A DNA stretch of 64,000 nucleotides from Oricola thermophila (GTDB taxonomy: Bacteria > Pseudomonadota > Alphaproteobacteria > Rhizobiales > Rhizobiaceae): NCBI RefSeq assembly GCF_013358405.1, contig NZ_CP054836.1:372001-436000 (forward strand), given 5' to 3'. The position numbers and the translations under genes were made by a program. This document shows positions 36,395 through 45,065 of this stretch, in pieces. The notes below the pieces were generated by a model. The model was given only the letters and a program-made list of their open reading frames with translations. It had not been told where the DNA came from and ran no database searches. Position 1 is the first letter of the stretch. The number at the start of each line of letters is the position of its first letter.

Positions 36395-37129
36395 ATGAAG
36401 GAAACGAGCAGCAAGACCCATGCTTCGCGCACGGTCATCGAGCTTCGCAAGAAAATTCTTGGCGGTGAACTGAAGGGCGGGACGCGCCTCTACGAGGTGC
36501 CGCTGTCCGAGGAGCTGGAGATATCGCGCACGCCGTTGCGCGACGCAATGTCCCGGCTGGCCGAGGAGGGGCTTCTGGAGCGTGGCAAGAGCGGCGGGTT
36601 CATCGTCCGCCAGTTTTCCTATGCCGATGTCGTCGACGCCATCGAGCTGCGCGGCATGCTGGAAGGCATGGCGGCACGTCTGGCCGCCGAGCGCGGCGTG
36701 ACGCCGGAGAAGCTGGCGAGGATGGAAGAGATCGTCGCGTCACTGGACGACTGCTTCGGCGCGGTGCCAGGCGATGTCGAGTTCGAATCCTACTCGGAAT
36801 TCAACGCCCAGTTCCACGAGGCGCTTGCCGGCCTCGCTGGCAGCGAGATCGTCCGTCGCGAGATCGAAAGGGCATGCCGCCTTCCGTTTGCCTCGCCGTC
36901 GGCATTCAGCCCGGACAAGGCGCATCTCTCGGCGTTCCGGCGCTCGCTGAATGTCGCGCATGACCAGCACCGGGCGATTGTCGAGGCGATCGCGGCGCGC
37001 GAGGGATTCCGCGCCGAGACCGTGGCGCGCGAGCACGCCCGCCAGGCGCGGCGCAACCTTGAATACATTCTGAAGGGAGATCGCAGCCTTATGGAACATC
37101 TGCCGGGGCTTTCCATGGTTGTTGACTAG
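36395..37129 (+). CDS. GntR family regulator (FCD domain) of the O-demethylation locus
   Basis: A 244-residue regulator. The winged helix (about 10-75) contains LYEVPLSEELEISRTPLRDAMSRLAEEGLL, and the helical FCD domain (about 85-225) has EFNAQFHEALAGLAG and a later AHDQHRAIVEAI with metal-binding His. Start: ATG 36395 behind AGGAGGAGAG; a GTG at 36383 is possible but too close to that site. It is surrounded by TGTATACA-type sites up to 6 kb to either side, making it the likely local regulator of hydrolase, ligM-like, TRAP and metF genes, with an aromatic acid as probable effector. Confidence 0.92.
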   Translation: MKETSSKTHASRTVIELRKKILGGELKGGTRLYEVPLSEELEISRTPLRDAMSRLAEEGLLERGKSGGFIVRQFSYADVVDAIELRGMLEGMAARLAAERGVTPEKLARMEEIVASLDDCFGAVPGDVEFESYSEFNAQFHEALAGLAGSEIVRREIERACRLPFASPSAFSPDKAHLSAFRRSLNVAHDQHRAIVEAIAAREGFRAETVAREHARQARRNLEYILKGDRSLMEHLPGLSMVVD

Positions 37130-37205
37130 CCCGGCTTTTCCAAGGGGTTTTGTCCCGTTTTCGGCAGCGGGGCGCAAAAATTTCTTGCGCGCGGAAGTGA
37201 GATCG

Positions 37206-37230
37206 GTCAAATGTTATGTATACATTTGAC
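37206..37230. promoter_or_regulatory. Operator upstream of the ligM-like gene
   Basis: ATGTATACAT at 37216-37225 is a perfect 10-bp palindrome. It lies within a larger 9-bp perfect inverted repeat, GTCAAATGT (37206-37214) with ACATTTGAC (37222-37230). It ends 24 bases before the ligM-like start, a good place for repression. Confidence 0.75.
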
Positions 37231-37253
37231 GGATCAATGGGAGGATCGTTCCG

Positions 37254-38663
37254 ATGGCGATTTCAAATCTCGAGCAGGCAATTGCCGATGCCGGCGGTGC
37301 CGTGCCACTGCTGCGCAACTCGAAGATCGGCATGTATGTCTACCCGGTCGTGGCGCATGAATTCTCGAACTGGCGCGACGAGCAGCGCGCATGGCGGGAT
37401 TCCGCGGTCCTGTTCGACCAGTCGCACCACATGGACGAGCTCATCGTCGAGGGGCCGCAGGCGGAGGAGTTCCTCGCCTTTCACGGCATCAATGCGTTCT
37501 CGAATTTCAGCCTCAACCGCGCCAAGCACTACGTGCCGGTGACGCCCAATGGCCACGTGATCGGCGACCACATCATCTTCCGCGAGCGGGAGGACAAGTT
37601 CATCCTCGTTGGTCGCGCGCCAACCTCGAACTGGCTTATGTTCTGCGCCGCCTACGGCAAGTGGAATGTGCGCATCAGGCACGATCCGCGTTCGCCGTCG
37701 CGTCCGGACGGTGAGCGGGTGCTGCGCACGCACTACCGCTACCAGATCCAGGGGCCGGAGGCGCCGAAGATCTTCGAGAAGATGCACGGCGGCCCGTTGC
37801 CCGAGATCAAGTTCTTTCACGTGGACTGGATCAATATCGGATCCAAGAGGGTCCAGGCGCTGCGGCACGGCATGTCGGGCGCGCCGGGCCTGGAAATCTG
37901 GGGGCCTTACGAGGACAAGTCTTACATCCACGCGACCATCATGCAGGCAGCACGGGATGCCGGCGTCGACCTGGTGCAGTGCGGCAGTCGTGCCTACTCC
38001 ACCAACACGCTGGAATCCGGCTGGATCCCGTCGCCGCTGCCGGGCATTTATACCGGCGACGGCATGCTGGCGGAATATCGCCAGTGGCTGAGTTCCGAGC
38101 ACTACGAGGCGGCGGGTTCGATCGGCGGTTCCTTCGTTTCCGACAATATCGAGGACTACTACGTCAACCCGTTCGAACTCGGCTACGATTTCTACATCGG
38201 CTGGAAGAAGGACGACTTCGTTGGCAAGGACGCGCTCGCGAAAATGAAGGACGGCCCGAACCGCAAGAAGGTGACCTTCGAGTGGAACCCGGAAGACGTG
38301 CTGAAGGTCATCGCCACAGCGTTCGAGGAGGGAACGCCGGCCAAGTGGATCGACTTCCCGCAGCCGAACTACGCATCGACGTCCGCGGACATGATCCTGA
38401 AGGACGGCAAGATGGTCGGTATGTCCATGTTCAACGGCTACTCCTTCAATGAGCGTCGCATGCTGTCGCTGGGCGTCGTCGATGCCGACATCCAGGAGGA
38501 GGAGGTTCTCACGCTGGTCTGGGGCGAGCCTGACGATACCGGCAAGACCTCGACCGAAAGGCACAGGCAGGCCGAGATCCGGGTCCGGGTGGCTCCGACG
38601 CCCTATGCGAAGGAGGCCCGCGAGAACTACGCCGACAGCTGGCGCAACAAGAAGGCCGGCTGA
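37254..38663 (+). CDS. LigM/DesA-like tetrahydrofolate-dependent aryl O-demethylase
   Basis: A 469-residue protein of the GcvT (aminomethyltransferase) fold. It resembles LigM of Sphingobium SYK-6 along its length: LRNSKIG-YVYPVV near the start, EFSNWRDEQRAWR, SAVLFDQSHHM, GRAPTSNWLMF, then SRAYSTNTLESGWIPSPLPG and IEDYYVNPFELGYDF. LigM moves the methyl group of vanillate or 3-O-methylgallate to tetrahydrofolate in the cytoplasm, giving a diol ready for ring cleavage. The operator ends 24 bp upstream, the GntR regulator is next door, and a MetF-type reductase lies downstream, all as expected. Exact methoxy substrate (vanillate, methylgallate, syringate) is not decidable; other GcvT-type demethylases such as DmdA are less similar. 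Confidence 0.85.
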   Translation: MAISNLEQAIADAGGAVPLLRNSKIGMYVYPVVAHEFSNWRDEQRAWRDSAVLFDQSHHMDELIVEGPQAEEFLAFHGINAFSNFSLNRAKHYVPVTPNGHVIGDHIIFREREDKFILVGRAPTSNWLMFCAAYGKWNVRIRHDPRSPSRPDGERVLRTHYRYQIQGPEAPKIFEKMHGGPLPEIKFFHVDWINIGSKRVQALRHGMSGAPGLEIWGPYEDKSYIHATIMQAARDAGVDLVQCGSRAYSTNTLESGWIPSPLPGIYTGDGMLAEYRQWLSSEHYEAAGSIGGSFVSDNIEDYYVNPFELGYDFYIGWKKDDFVGKDALAKMKDGPNRKKVTFEWNPEDVLKVIATAFEEGTPAKWIDFPQPNYASTSADMILKDGKMVGMSMFNGYSFNERRMLSLGVVDADIQEEEVLTLVWGEPDDTGKTSTERHRQAEIRVRVAPTPYAKEARENYADSWRNKKAG

Positions 38664-38992
38664 CCGAAACCGGCGCGGCCCTCCAGGGCCGGGCCGGTTG
38701 CGATTGTCGCCGGCGGGACGGGGCCTGTCCCGGTGGCGGCATGGCAGGGCACGAGGCATCCAGGCGGAGCCGGTTGCCTTGCCGAAGTGAGGCAGGCCCG
38801 ATGGACACGAAGGGTGTCGGGGCCTTGCCGCGCGCGGGCCCCCGCGGCCCGGAAGGTTCGAACTGGGGGCGTGCCGGGCGGGAGCGAGGGTCCGGGACGT
38901 TTCGCCATTGAATTGCATGGTCGTTGGTCTGCCTCGAACAGCGAGGATGCCTGCTCCGCGACAGGGCCGAGGACCGACTTGGGAGGTGTAAC
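38664..38992. other. Gap between ligM-like and TRAP genes
   Basis: 329 bases, GC-rich, without a recognisable gene. A strong interrupted hairpin lies at 38668-38699 (7-bp and 7-bp stems, 2-nt loop) just after the ligM-like stop; with no T-run it looks more like an RNA stabiliser than a terminator. Confidence 0.5.
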
Positions 38993-40000
38993 ATGTTGTC
39001 TATCCGGTTCATCGAGAAGCTGACGTCCACCATTGCCGTGGCCGGCGTGGCCGCCGCCGTGACGTTTTCCGCCGCCGCCGCGGATTCGCTGAAATTCGCA
39101 AGCTGGGTGCCGGCCGCCCACACCATCACCGAGGGGGTCGTCGATCCGCTGATCAAGGCCCTCGAGGAGGGTACCGGCGGCGCGACCGATATCGACTATT
39201 TCACGGGTGGCGAGCTCGGTGCCGGGCCGCTGGAGCAGTATGTGCGCGTCGTCCAGGGGGTGGCGGACATGTCTTGGGGACTGCCCGGATACACGTCCTC
39301 GCAGTTTCCCAAGACCATGATCTCGGAACTGCCCGGCGTGAAGGGCGACAAGCCCGGCTACGAGCTGCTTTGGAACGCCTATGACGCCGGCCTGCTCGAA
39401 AAGGAGTTCCCGGGCGTCAAGCCGCTGGCCCTGTGGCTCAGCGAACCGAACGTCTTCATCATGAAGGATCACGAGATCCGGACTCCGGAAGACGTGAAGG
39501 GACTCAAGATCCGCGTCTCCGGCACCATAGCGGGCGACGTGATTGCCGCGCTCGGCGGGACTCCGGTGCAGATCCCGGCCGGCGAACTCTACAATGCCCT
39601 GCAAACCGGCCTGATCGACGGCCTCGTGACCGGCACGAGCGCGATCGGCGACTTCAAGCTCGACGAGGTGGCCAACAGCTACACCTACAACGTGCCGCTC
39701 GGCCAGATATCCTTCTACACCATCATGAACCAGGCTGCCTATGACGGGCTGTCGGCGGAGGCGAAGGCCGCTATCGACGGCATTGCCGGCCGCACGCTGT
39801 CGAAGAGCGCCGAGGATGCCTGGAACCGCAAGGCGGAGGCCGTTCTGGAGAGCATGAAGGCCGCCGGCGACAACACGATCATCGTGCTCAGCGACGAGGA
39901 ATCGGCCGCGTTCGAGGAACTCGTCCTGCCGGTGACTGACAAGGCCATCGGCCAGCTCGGCGCCGAGGAGGTCTACAAGACGATGCGCGGCGAGATGTAG
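38993..40000 (+). CDS. TRAP transporter substrate-binding protein, DctP type (second set)
   Basis: A 335-residue periplasmic receptor. The Sec signal ends near residue 29 (FSAAAA). The mature protein opens DSLKFASWVPAAHTITEGVV and carries GLKIRVSGTIAGDVIAALGGTP, the DctP core with the carboxylate-binding Arg, then LQTGLIDGLVTG. GGGAGG six bases before the ATG fixes the start. As third TRAP binding protein in the window and neighbour of the LigM-like gene, it probably captures a methoxylated aromatic acid (inference). Confidence 0.93.
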   Translation: MLSIRFIEKLTSTIAVAGVAAAVTFSAAAADSLKFASWVPAAHTITEGVVDPLIKALEEGTGGATDIDYFTGGELGAGPLEQYVRVVQGVADMSWGLPGYTSSQFPKTMISELPGVKGDKPGYELLWNAYDAGLLEKEFPGVKPLALWLSEPNVFIMKDHEIRTPEDVKGLKIRVSGTIAGDVIAALGGTPVQIPAGELYNALQTGLIDGLVTGTSAIGDFKLDEVANSYTYNVPLGQISFYTIMNQAAYDGLSAEAKAAIDGIAGRTLSKSAEDAWNRKAEAVLESMKAAGDNTIIVLSDEESAAFEELVLPVTDKAIGQLGAEEVYKTMRGEM

Positions 40001-40009
40001 GGCGGTCCG

Positions 40010-40522
40010 GTGCGATCCCTCCTGTGGAAATGGGCGGACAGGCTGATCGGCCTGTCCGCGATCGTCGGCACGATCGGCCTTCTTGTGGGGGTTGTCGTGG
40101 TGCTCGTCGACGTCGTCGGCCGCGAATTCCATATGCCGCTTACCGGCGCGCAGGATATCTCGCAGATGGCGATGGTGACCATGGTGTTCGGGGGGATGGC
40201 AATCGCTGACCGCTTGTCTGCGCATATCGCGGTTGATGTATTCGAAGGCGTCTTTCCGCCGGTAATCAATCGCGTTACGCAGATCATTGCGCCAATCGTC
40301 GGAGCGGTGGTGTTCCTGATATTGGCTCGTGCCATGTGGGAAGCGGCAGCGCTGTCGCGCATGCTCAATCTTGCGACGAACATCATCTTTCTACCCAAGG
40401 CCTGGTTCCAGTACATGGCGGTTGTCATGTCGGTGATCACGGCCCTAGCCATGATCCTGAGGGCGGTGGACGCCATACTCGGTTGTCCGCGGTCCGAATA
40501 CGAGGCTGATACAAAACGATGA
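40010..40522 (+). CDS. TRAP transporter small permease, DctQ type (second set)
   Basis: A 170-residue membrane protein with four hydrophobic helices and the usual DctQ layout. The start is GTG at 40010, nine bases after the DctP stop, with AGGGCGG ahead. Its stop overlaps the dctM start by four bases. From about here to 43 kb base composition falls a little (more A/T in third positions) compared with neighbours. Confidence 0.9.
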   Translation: MRSLLWKWADRLIGLSAIVGTIGLLVGVVVVLVDVVGREFHMPLTGAQDISQMAMVTMVFGGMAIADRLSAHIAVDVFEGVFPPVINRVTQIIAPIVGAVVFLILARAMWEAAALSRMLNLATNIIFLPKAWFQYMAVVMSVITALAMILRAVDAILGCPRSEYEADTKR

Positions 40523-41823
40523 GCGATATCGCGATCGGCGGCATCGGAATGGCCGTCTTGCTGGCAATGCTTGCATTCAGGATTCCTGTCGCATTCGCCA
40601 TGTTTTTTGTCGGATTTGTCGGCATTTCTCTTCTGCACAATTCTGCTTCGGCCATGAGCCTGCTGGCATCGGAGAGTTTTACGCTGGCCTCGTCGCAGGA
40701 ACTGGTTGTGATCCCGCTGTTTATCCTGATGGGCAATGTGGCGACCGTGACGGGCATGAGCCGCAGGCTTTACGATGCTGCATATGCGATTGTCGGCTCA
40801 TTCAGGGGCGGCCTCGCATCGGCCACGGTCATCGGATGCGGGGGATTTGCGGCGCTGTCCGGATCATCGGTCGCTTCCGCCCTGACAATGGGCAAAGTCT
40901 CGCTCGGGGAGATGAAACGGTTCAACTACGACGAACGCCTCTCTACCGGTGTCGTCGCCGCCGGTGGCACGCTTGGAATCCTCATTCCGCCGTCCACGGG
41001 TTTCGTGATCTATGCAATTCTCGTCGAGCAGTCGATTGGCCGGCTGTTTCTGGCTGGTGTTTTGCCGGGCCTCCTGTTGGCAGCCATGTTCATCCTGACG
41101 GTGACAATGCTTTGCTACTGGAAGCCCGAATTCGGGCCGGCAGGCCCGAAGACTTCACTGCGGCAGAAGGGCAGGGCGTTTCTGGGGGCCGCGCCGATCG
41201 TCTCGATTACGCTTTTGACCATCGGCGGAATCTATGGCGGGTTCTTCTCGCCGGTCGAGGCGGCTGCGGTCGGTGCTGGCCTGGTGATTTTCGTCGGCGC
41301 ACTTATGGGACATCTTTCCCTCAAGGGGCTATGGTCCGCAGCAAGGGAATCGGTGGTAACCACGGCTTCTGTCATGTTGATCGTGATGTCGGCCAGCCTG
41401 ATCAACCCCTTCCTCGCGCTCAGTCATATCCCGCAGGTTGCGGGTGACTTCCTCGTCAACCTCCCGGTGCCGCCGCTTGCTATTCTGATGTTGATTCTGC
41501 TGACCTACGTGGTGCTCGGCTGTTTTCTGGACAGTCTTGCGATGCTGGTGCTGACGTTACCGATCTTCTTTCCGGTGATTGTCAATTTCGGCTACGATCC
41601 GATCTGGTTTGGCGTACTGGTGGTGCTGACCTTGGAAATGGGACTGATTTCGCCGCCAGTGGGGATGAATGTATTCATCGTGAAGTCGGTCGCGAAGGAT
41701 GTGCCGCTTGGCCGGATCTTTGCTGGTGTCATACCGTTTTTCCTTGCCATGCTGCTGACGCTGGCGATCATTGTGGCATTCCCGCAGGTTTCGTTGATTC
41801 TTCCAAACACAATGATCAACTGA
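40519..41823 (+). CDS. TRAP transporter large permease, DctM type (second set)
   Basis: A 434-residue DctM protein with about twelve helices. Family motifs are GGFAALSGSSVASALTMGKVSLGEM and GGTLGILIPPSTGFVIYA. It overlaps dctQ by four bases and completes the importer whose binding protein lies at 38993. Confidence 0.95.
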   Translation: MSDIAIGGIGMAVLLAMLAFRIPVAFAMFFVGFVGISLLHNSASAMSLLASESFTLASSQELVVIPLFILMGNVATVTGMSRRLYDAAYAIVGSFRGGLASATVIGCGGFAALSGSSVASALTMGKVSLGEMKRFNYDERLSTGVVAAGGTLGILIPPSTGFVIYAILVEQSIGRLFLAGVLPGLLLAAMFILTVTMLCYWKPEFGPAGPKTSLRQKGRAFLGAAPIVSITLLTIGGIYGGFFSPVEAAAVGAGLVIFVGALMGHLSLKGLWSAARESVVTTASVMLIVMSASLINPFLALSHIPQVAGDFLVNLPVPPLAILMLILLTYVVLGCFLDSLAMLVLTLPIFFPVIVNFGYDPIWFGVLVVLTLEMGLISPPVGMNVFIVKSVAKDVPLGRIFAGVIPFFLAMLLTLAIIVAFPQVSLILPNTMIN

Positions 41824-42142
41824 TCGCCGCCGAGCGAAAGCCTAGTCGCTGCGAACACCGGAAATTCGGGCAGCTGTGAAACGACGGCCGCTGCGTAAAG
41901 CTAGCAGCAAGCTTTTCCCGTTCCCGGGCGCGGCATCTCCAATAGCACGCCGATGAAAATGGGACCCGCTATCTGCATCGGCCTTGCTTTTGACATCAAC
42001 CCGCACGAATCCGAAAGCTGTATACATGAAACTCTCGCATTGTGAGAAACTGTGCGATATGATGGGCTAATCAGGGTGCTTCTTCCTGTTTTGTTTCTAT
42101 TGTGTATACAAATGTCGATCTTGCGTGGAGGAGACGCCGGGT
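41824..42142. other. Regulatory gap before the MetF-type gene
   Basis: 319 bases without a gene. It holds two TGTATACA operators (listed separately) and the ribosome site for the metF-like gene. It is more AT-rich than its surroundings near 42050-42120, as promoters often are. Confidence 0.6.
42019..42110. promoter_or_regulatory. Two TGTATACA operators, 84 bp apart
   Basis: Perfect palindromes TGTATACA at 42019-42026 and 42103-42110, upstream of the metF-like start at 42143. The 84-bp spacing equals eight turns of B-DNA, so dimers on both would face the same side and could join in a loop. Same sequence as the sites upstream of the hydrolase and ligM-like genes. Confidence 0.72.
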
Positions 42143-43039
42143 ATGTTGGGCATAGTGAGGAACTCGAGTGCCGACCGCGCACCCGACAAGCATCAGCTCA
42201 AAGCACTACTTGATGGATTTTCAATAGAGGTGATGCCGCGTACGGCGGCAAAGATCGCGGAATTCAAGGATCTGCTACCGACTGGCACCAGAGTCTATAT
42301 TGCCCATATCGAGGGAACGCCAATCGAGGACATGGTCGCGTTGGCGAAGCGGTTGCATAGGGATGGATTCCGGGTGATGCCGCATTTCCCGGCGCGGATC
42401 ATCAAGGACAATTCCACCCTGGAAGACTGGATAAAGCGCTACACCGGCGATGCAGGCGTCTCCGAAGCCTTGCTTCTGGCCGGCGGGGTGGAGAAACCAT
42501 ACGGTATCTTCGAAAGCTCCATGCAACTGATGGAAACGGGCCTGTTCAAGCAATTCGGTTTCGAGCGACTGCATGTGGCGGGGCATCCCGAGGGCAATCT
42601 CGACATAGACAGAGATGGTTCGACCAGGATCGTCGACGAGGCACTTCAGTGGAAGCAGGCATACTCCGAGCGAACCGATACCGAGATGGTGATCGTCACC
42701 CAGTTCGCGTTCCATGCGGGGCCAATCATTTCCTGGTCGGAGCGACTACGGACAATGGGTATGACATTGCCGATCCATGTCGGTATCGCGGGGCCGGCCA
42801 AGTTACAGACATTGTTGAAGTATGCTGTTGCTTGCGGTGTTGGCCCGTCCCTGAAGGTCTTGCAGAAGCGCGCCATGGACGTATCAAAGCTGCTTGTTCC
42901 TTATGAGCCGATCGACGTCCTCTCCGATCTCGCTACCTACAAGGCCAACAATCCGGACAGCTTGATCGAGAATGTTCATTTCTTTCCGCTTGGTGGCATC
43001 AAGGCCAGCGCGAATTGGGCGGTCGAACGGATCGAATAG
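42143..43039 (+). CDS. Methylenetetrahydrofolate reductase family protein (MetF-like)
   Basis: A 298-residue FAD-type TIM-barrel protein. Family segments include FSIEVMPRTAAKIAEF, ALAKRLHRDGFRVMPHFPAR, ALLLAGGVEKPYG, a VAGHPEGN motif, TQFAFHAGPIISW and LPIHVGIAGPAKLQTLL. In aromatic O-demethylation the enzyme is thought to run towards methylene-tetrahydrofolate, recycling the 5-methyl-tetrahydrofolate made by LigM, as described for MetF beside LigM in SYK-6. GGAGGAG before ATG 42143 fixes the start. Two operators upstream link it to the GntR regulon. Confidence 0.87.
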   Translation: MLGIVRNSSADRAPDKHQLKALLDGFSIEVMPRTAAKIAEFKDLLPTGTRVYIAHIEGTPIEDMVALAKRLHRDGFRVMPHFPARIIKDNSTLEDWIKRYTGDAGVSEALLLAGGVEKPYGIFESSMQLMETGLFKQFGFERLHVAGHPEGNLDIDRDGSTRIVDEALQWKQAYSERTDTEMVIVTQFAFHAGPIISWSERLRTMGMTLPIHVGIAGPAKLQTLLKYAVACGVGPSLKVLQKRAMDVSKLLVPYEPIDVLSDLATYKANNPDSLIENVHFFPLGGIKASANWAVERIE

Positions 43040-43612
43040 TCAGGACAGCCTCGGCATGCCGCCAAGCTTGCCCAGAAGTTCGGCGACGTTTGCTGCCTTG
43101 AATTTTTTCAGCAGGCGCGCCCTGTAGGCCTCGACCGTGCGGGGGGAGATGTCGATGATGCGGGCGATTTCCTTGGAAGTGCGCCCTTCGCCGAGATACA
43201 TCACGAGCTGACGTTCACGCACCGTCAGTTCCTGTACCGGGCGTTCGTGCGAGAGGTCGGCAAAACTCCATACCGCCTTCATAAGCGGATCGCCTTCCTC
43301 GGTCAGGGTGATGCCGCGTACACGGCACCAGAACAGCGAGCCGTCGGATCGGGCCATGATGCGTTCGTCCGAGTAGCGGTTGGCCTCGCGCAGCGGCTTC
43401 ACCCCCACATCCCGTATTTTCACGAACTCCTCGTAGGACGGATAGAGAATGGCAAAGGACTGGTTGCGCAGGTGGTCAACCGTGAAACCGAACATGCGCG
43501 CAAATGCCGGATTGCAGGTTCGAATCACCCTGTTTTCGGTCATGACTATTCCGACCGGGGCATGTTCCCAGGCCAAGCGATCTAGTGTCTCGTAACTGTT
43601 CGCGGGGTCCAT
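43040..43612 (-). CDS. PAS domain LuxR-type transcriptional regulator
   Basis: A 190-residue regulator. A PAS domain (about 10-120; NPAFARMFGFTVDHL and MARSDGSLFWCRVRG, the fold used for FMN, haem or small ligands) precedes a LuxR helix-turn-helix (about 128-185; ELTVRERQLVMYLGEGRTSKEIARII and RTVEAYRARLLKKF). There is no receiver domain, so the signal is probably bound by PAS. The start is uncertain: ATG 43612 begins the folded part, while an in-frame ATG at 43732 would add 40 residues. It is divergent from the Liv-type operon and is its likely controller. Confidence 0.85.
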   Translation of the reverse strand: MDPANSYETLDRLAWEHAPVGIVMTENRVIRTCNPAFARMFGFTVDHLRNQSFAILYPSYEEFVKIRDVGVKPLREANRYSDERIMARSDGSLFWCRVRGITLTEEGDPLMKAVWSFADLSHERPVQELTVRERQLVMYLGEGRTSKEIARIIDISPRTVEAYRARLLKKFKAANVAELLGKLGGMPRLS

Positions 43613-43754
43613 GCGTAATTCTACGATATTGCCTGCCTTGCTCGTTGAAGCGGATACTACCATCCAACCCGCATGTGCAAAGAGGAATGCATGCGTGGGC
43701 ACGTTCCGGTCTGGCCCGGCAACTAAGTGCATGGCGCAGCGCGCGGGTTGGGGG

Positions 43755-43770
43755 CGTAGATCGCGCTACG
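43755..43770. promoter_or_regulatory. CGTAG-N6-CTACG dyad before the Liv operon
   Basis: A 5-bp inverted repeat (43755-43759 with 43766-43770) ending 20 bases before the binding-protein ATG. LuxR-type regulators bind short dyads of this kind, so it may be the site of the PAS-LuxR protein. Short and unconfirmed. Confidence 0.35.
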
Positions 43771-43790
43771 TAAAAAGGGAGGATATTGCG

Positions 43791-44993
43791 ATGAAACGGA
43801 TCTTGGCGACGCTTGCCGTCGCGGGAAGTGTCACTGCGGCCGCGTTCGCATCGGCTTTGGCCGGCGATGACACTGTCAAGCTGGCGCTCGTGCATGGCCT
43901 GTCGGGTTCGCCGCTTGAAGCTTATTCGAAGCAGACATCAACCGGTTTCATGCTCGGGCTTGAATATGCCACCAACGGCACAATGACCGTGAAGGGGCGC
44001 AAGATCGAGGTCATCGAGAAGGATACACAATTCAAGCCCGACATCGCGCGTTCGGTTCTCGAGGAGGCCTATGGCGACGACGACGTGCTGATCGCCGTTG
44101 GCGGGACCTCCTCGGGCGTTACAACTGCCATGTTGCCGGTGGCCGAGGAATACGAGAAAATCCTGCTGGTCGAGCCGGCCGTGGCGGACACTCTGACCGG
44201 TCCGGATTCCAACCGCTATGTCTTCAAAACTTCGCGCAACTCGTCGATGGACATGCAGGCCCAGGCACTGGCCCTGAGGCCCGATTCCGATCTGCATGTG
44301 GCAACACTGGCGCAGGATTATGCCTTTGGTCGTGACGGTATCGCCGCCTTCAAGGCCGCGCTCGAAGGCACCGGCGCAGTGATCGAGGCGGAAGAATACG
44401 TGCCTCAAAAGACCACGGACTTCACCGCAACCATAGAGCGTCTGTTCAATGCGCTGAAAGACAAGGAAGGCCGCAAGGTTATTGTAATCTACGTGGCGGG
44501 AATTGATGCAATGACGCCGCTCGTTGCCGCCGATCCCGGCCGCTACGGTATCGAAATATCTACCGGTGGCAATATCCTGCCGGCCATGGCTTCTTACAAG
44601 AAGGTGCCGGGCATGGAAGGCGCGATTTACTACTACTATGAAGCGCCGAAGAACCCGATCAACGACTGGCTCGTAACCGAGCACATGAAACGCTTCGACA
44701 CTCCGCCGGATTTCTTCACCGCCGGCGGCATGGCGGCGGCCCTCGCCATCGTGGAGGCCCTTGAGGCGGCCAACGAATGGGATACGGAGACGCTTGTTTC
44801 AACCATGGAGGGGATGAGCTGGGAGACCCCGAAAGGCACGATGACCTTCCGGCCGGAAGATCATCAGGCGTTGCAGCCAATGTTCCACTTCAAGATCCGT
44901 GTCGATGACGATGTGGAGTGGGCCATTCCGGAGTTGGTGCGCGTAATCGCGCCGGAAGAGTTGGACATTCCGCTGGGGCGCAACAACCAGTAG
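43791..44993 (+). CDS. ABC transporter substrate-binding protein, Liv/HAAT type
   Basis: A 400-residue periplasmic binding protein of the Peripla_BP_6 family. The signal peptide ends near residue 24 (ASALA). The mature part reads VKLALVHGLSGSPLEAYSKQ, then VGGTSSGVTTAMLPVAEEY and LAQDYAFGRDGIAAFKAAL, typical of receptors for branched-chain amino acids, amides and, often in soil and marine bacteria, aromatic acids. AAGGGAGGATATTGCG precedes the ATG. It heads a complete five-gene importer. Confidence 0.92.
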   Translation: MKRILATLAVAGSVTAAAFASALAGDDTVKLALVHGLSGSPLEAYSKQTSTGFMLGLEYATNGTMTVKGRKIEVIEKDTQFKPDIARSVLEEAYGDDDVLIAVGGTSSGVTTAMLPVAEEYEKILLVEPAVADTLTGPDSNRYVFKTSRNSSMDMQAQALALRPDSDLHVATLAQDYAFGRDGIAAFKAALEGTGAVIEAEEYVPQKTTDFTATIERLFNALKDKEGRKVIVIYVAGIDAMTPLVAADPGRYGIEISTGGNILPAMASYKKVPGMEGAIYYYYEAPKNPINDWLVTEHMKRFDTPPDFFTAGGMAAALAIVEALEAANEWDTETLVSTMEGMSWETPKGTMTFRPEDHQALQPMFHFKIRVDDDVEWAIPELVRVIAPEELDIPLGRNNQ

Positions 44994-45065
44994 GTCGTGT
45001 CTTTCGCGTAGTCGGATGCGGCGATTACATCGCCGCGCCGGCCACCATGTCGCGGTATTCCAGCC

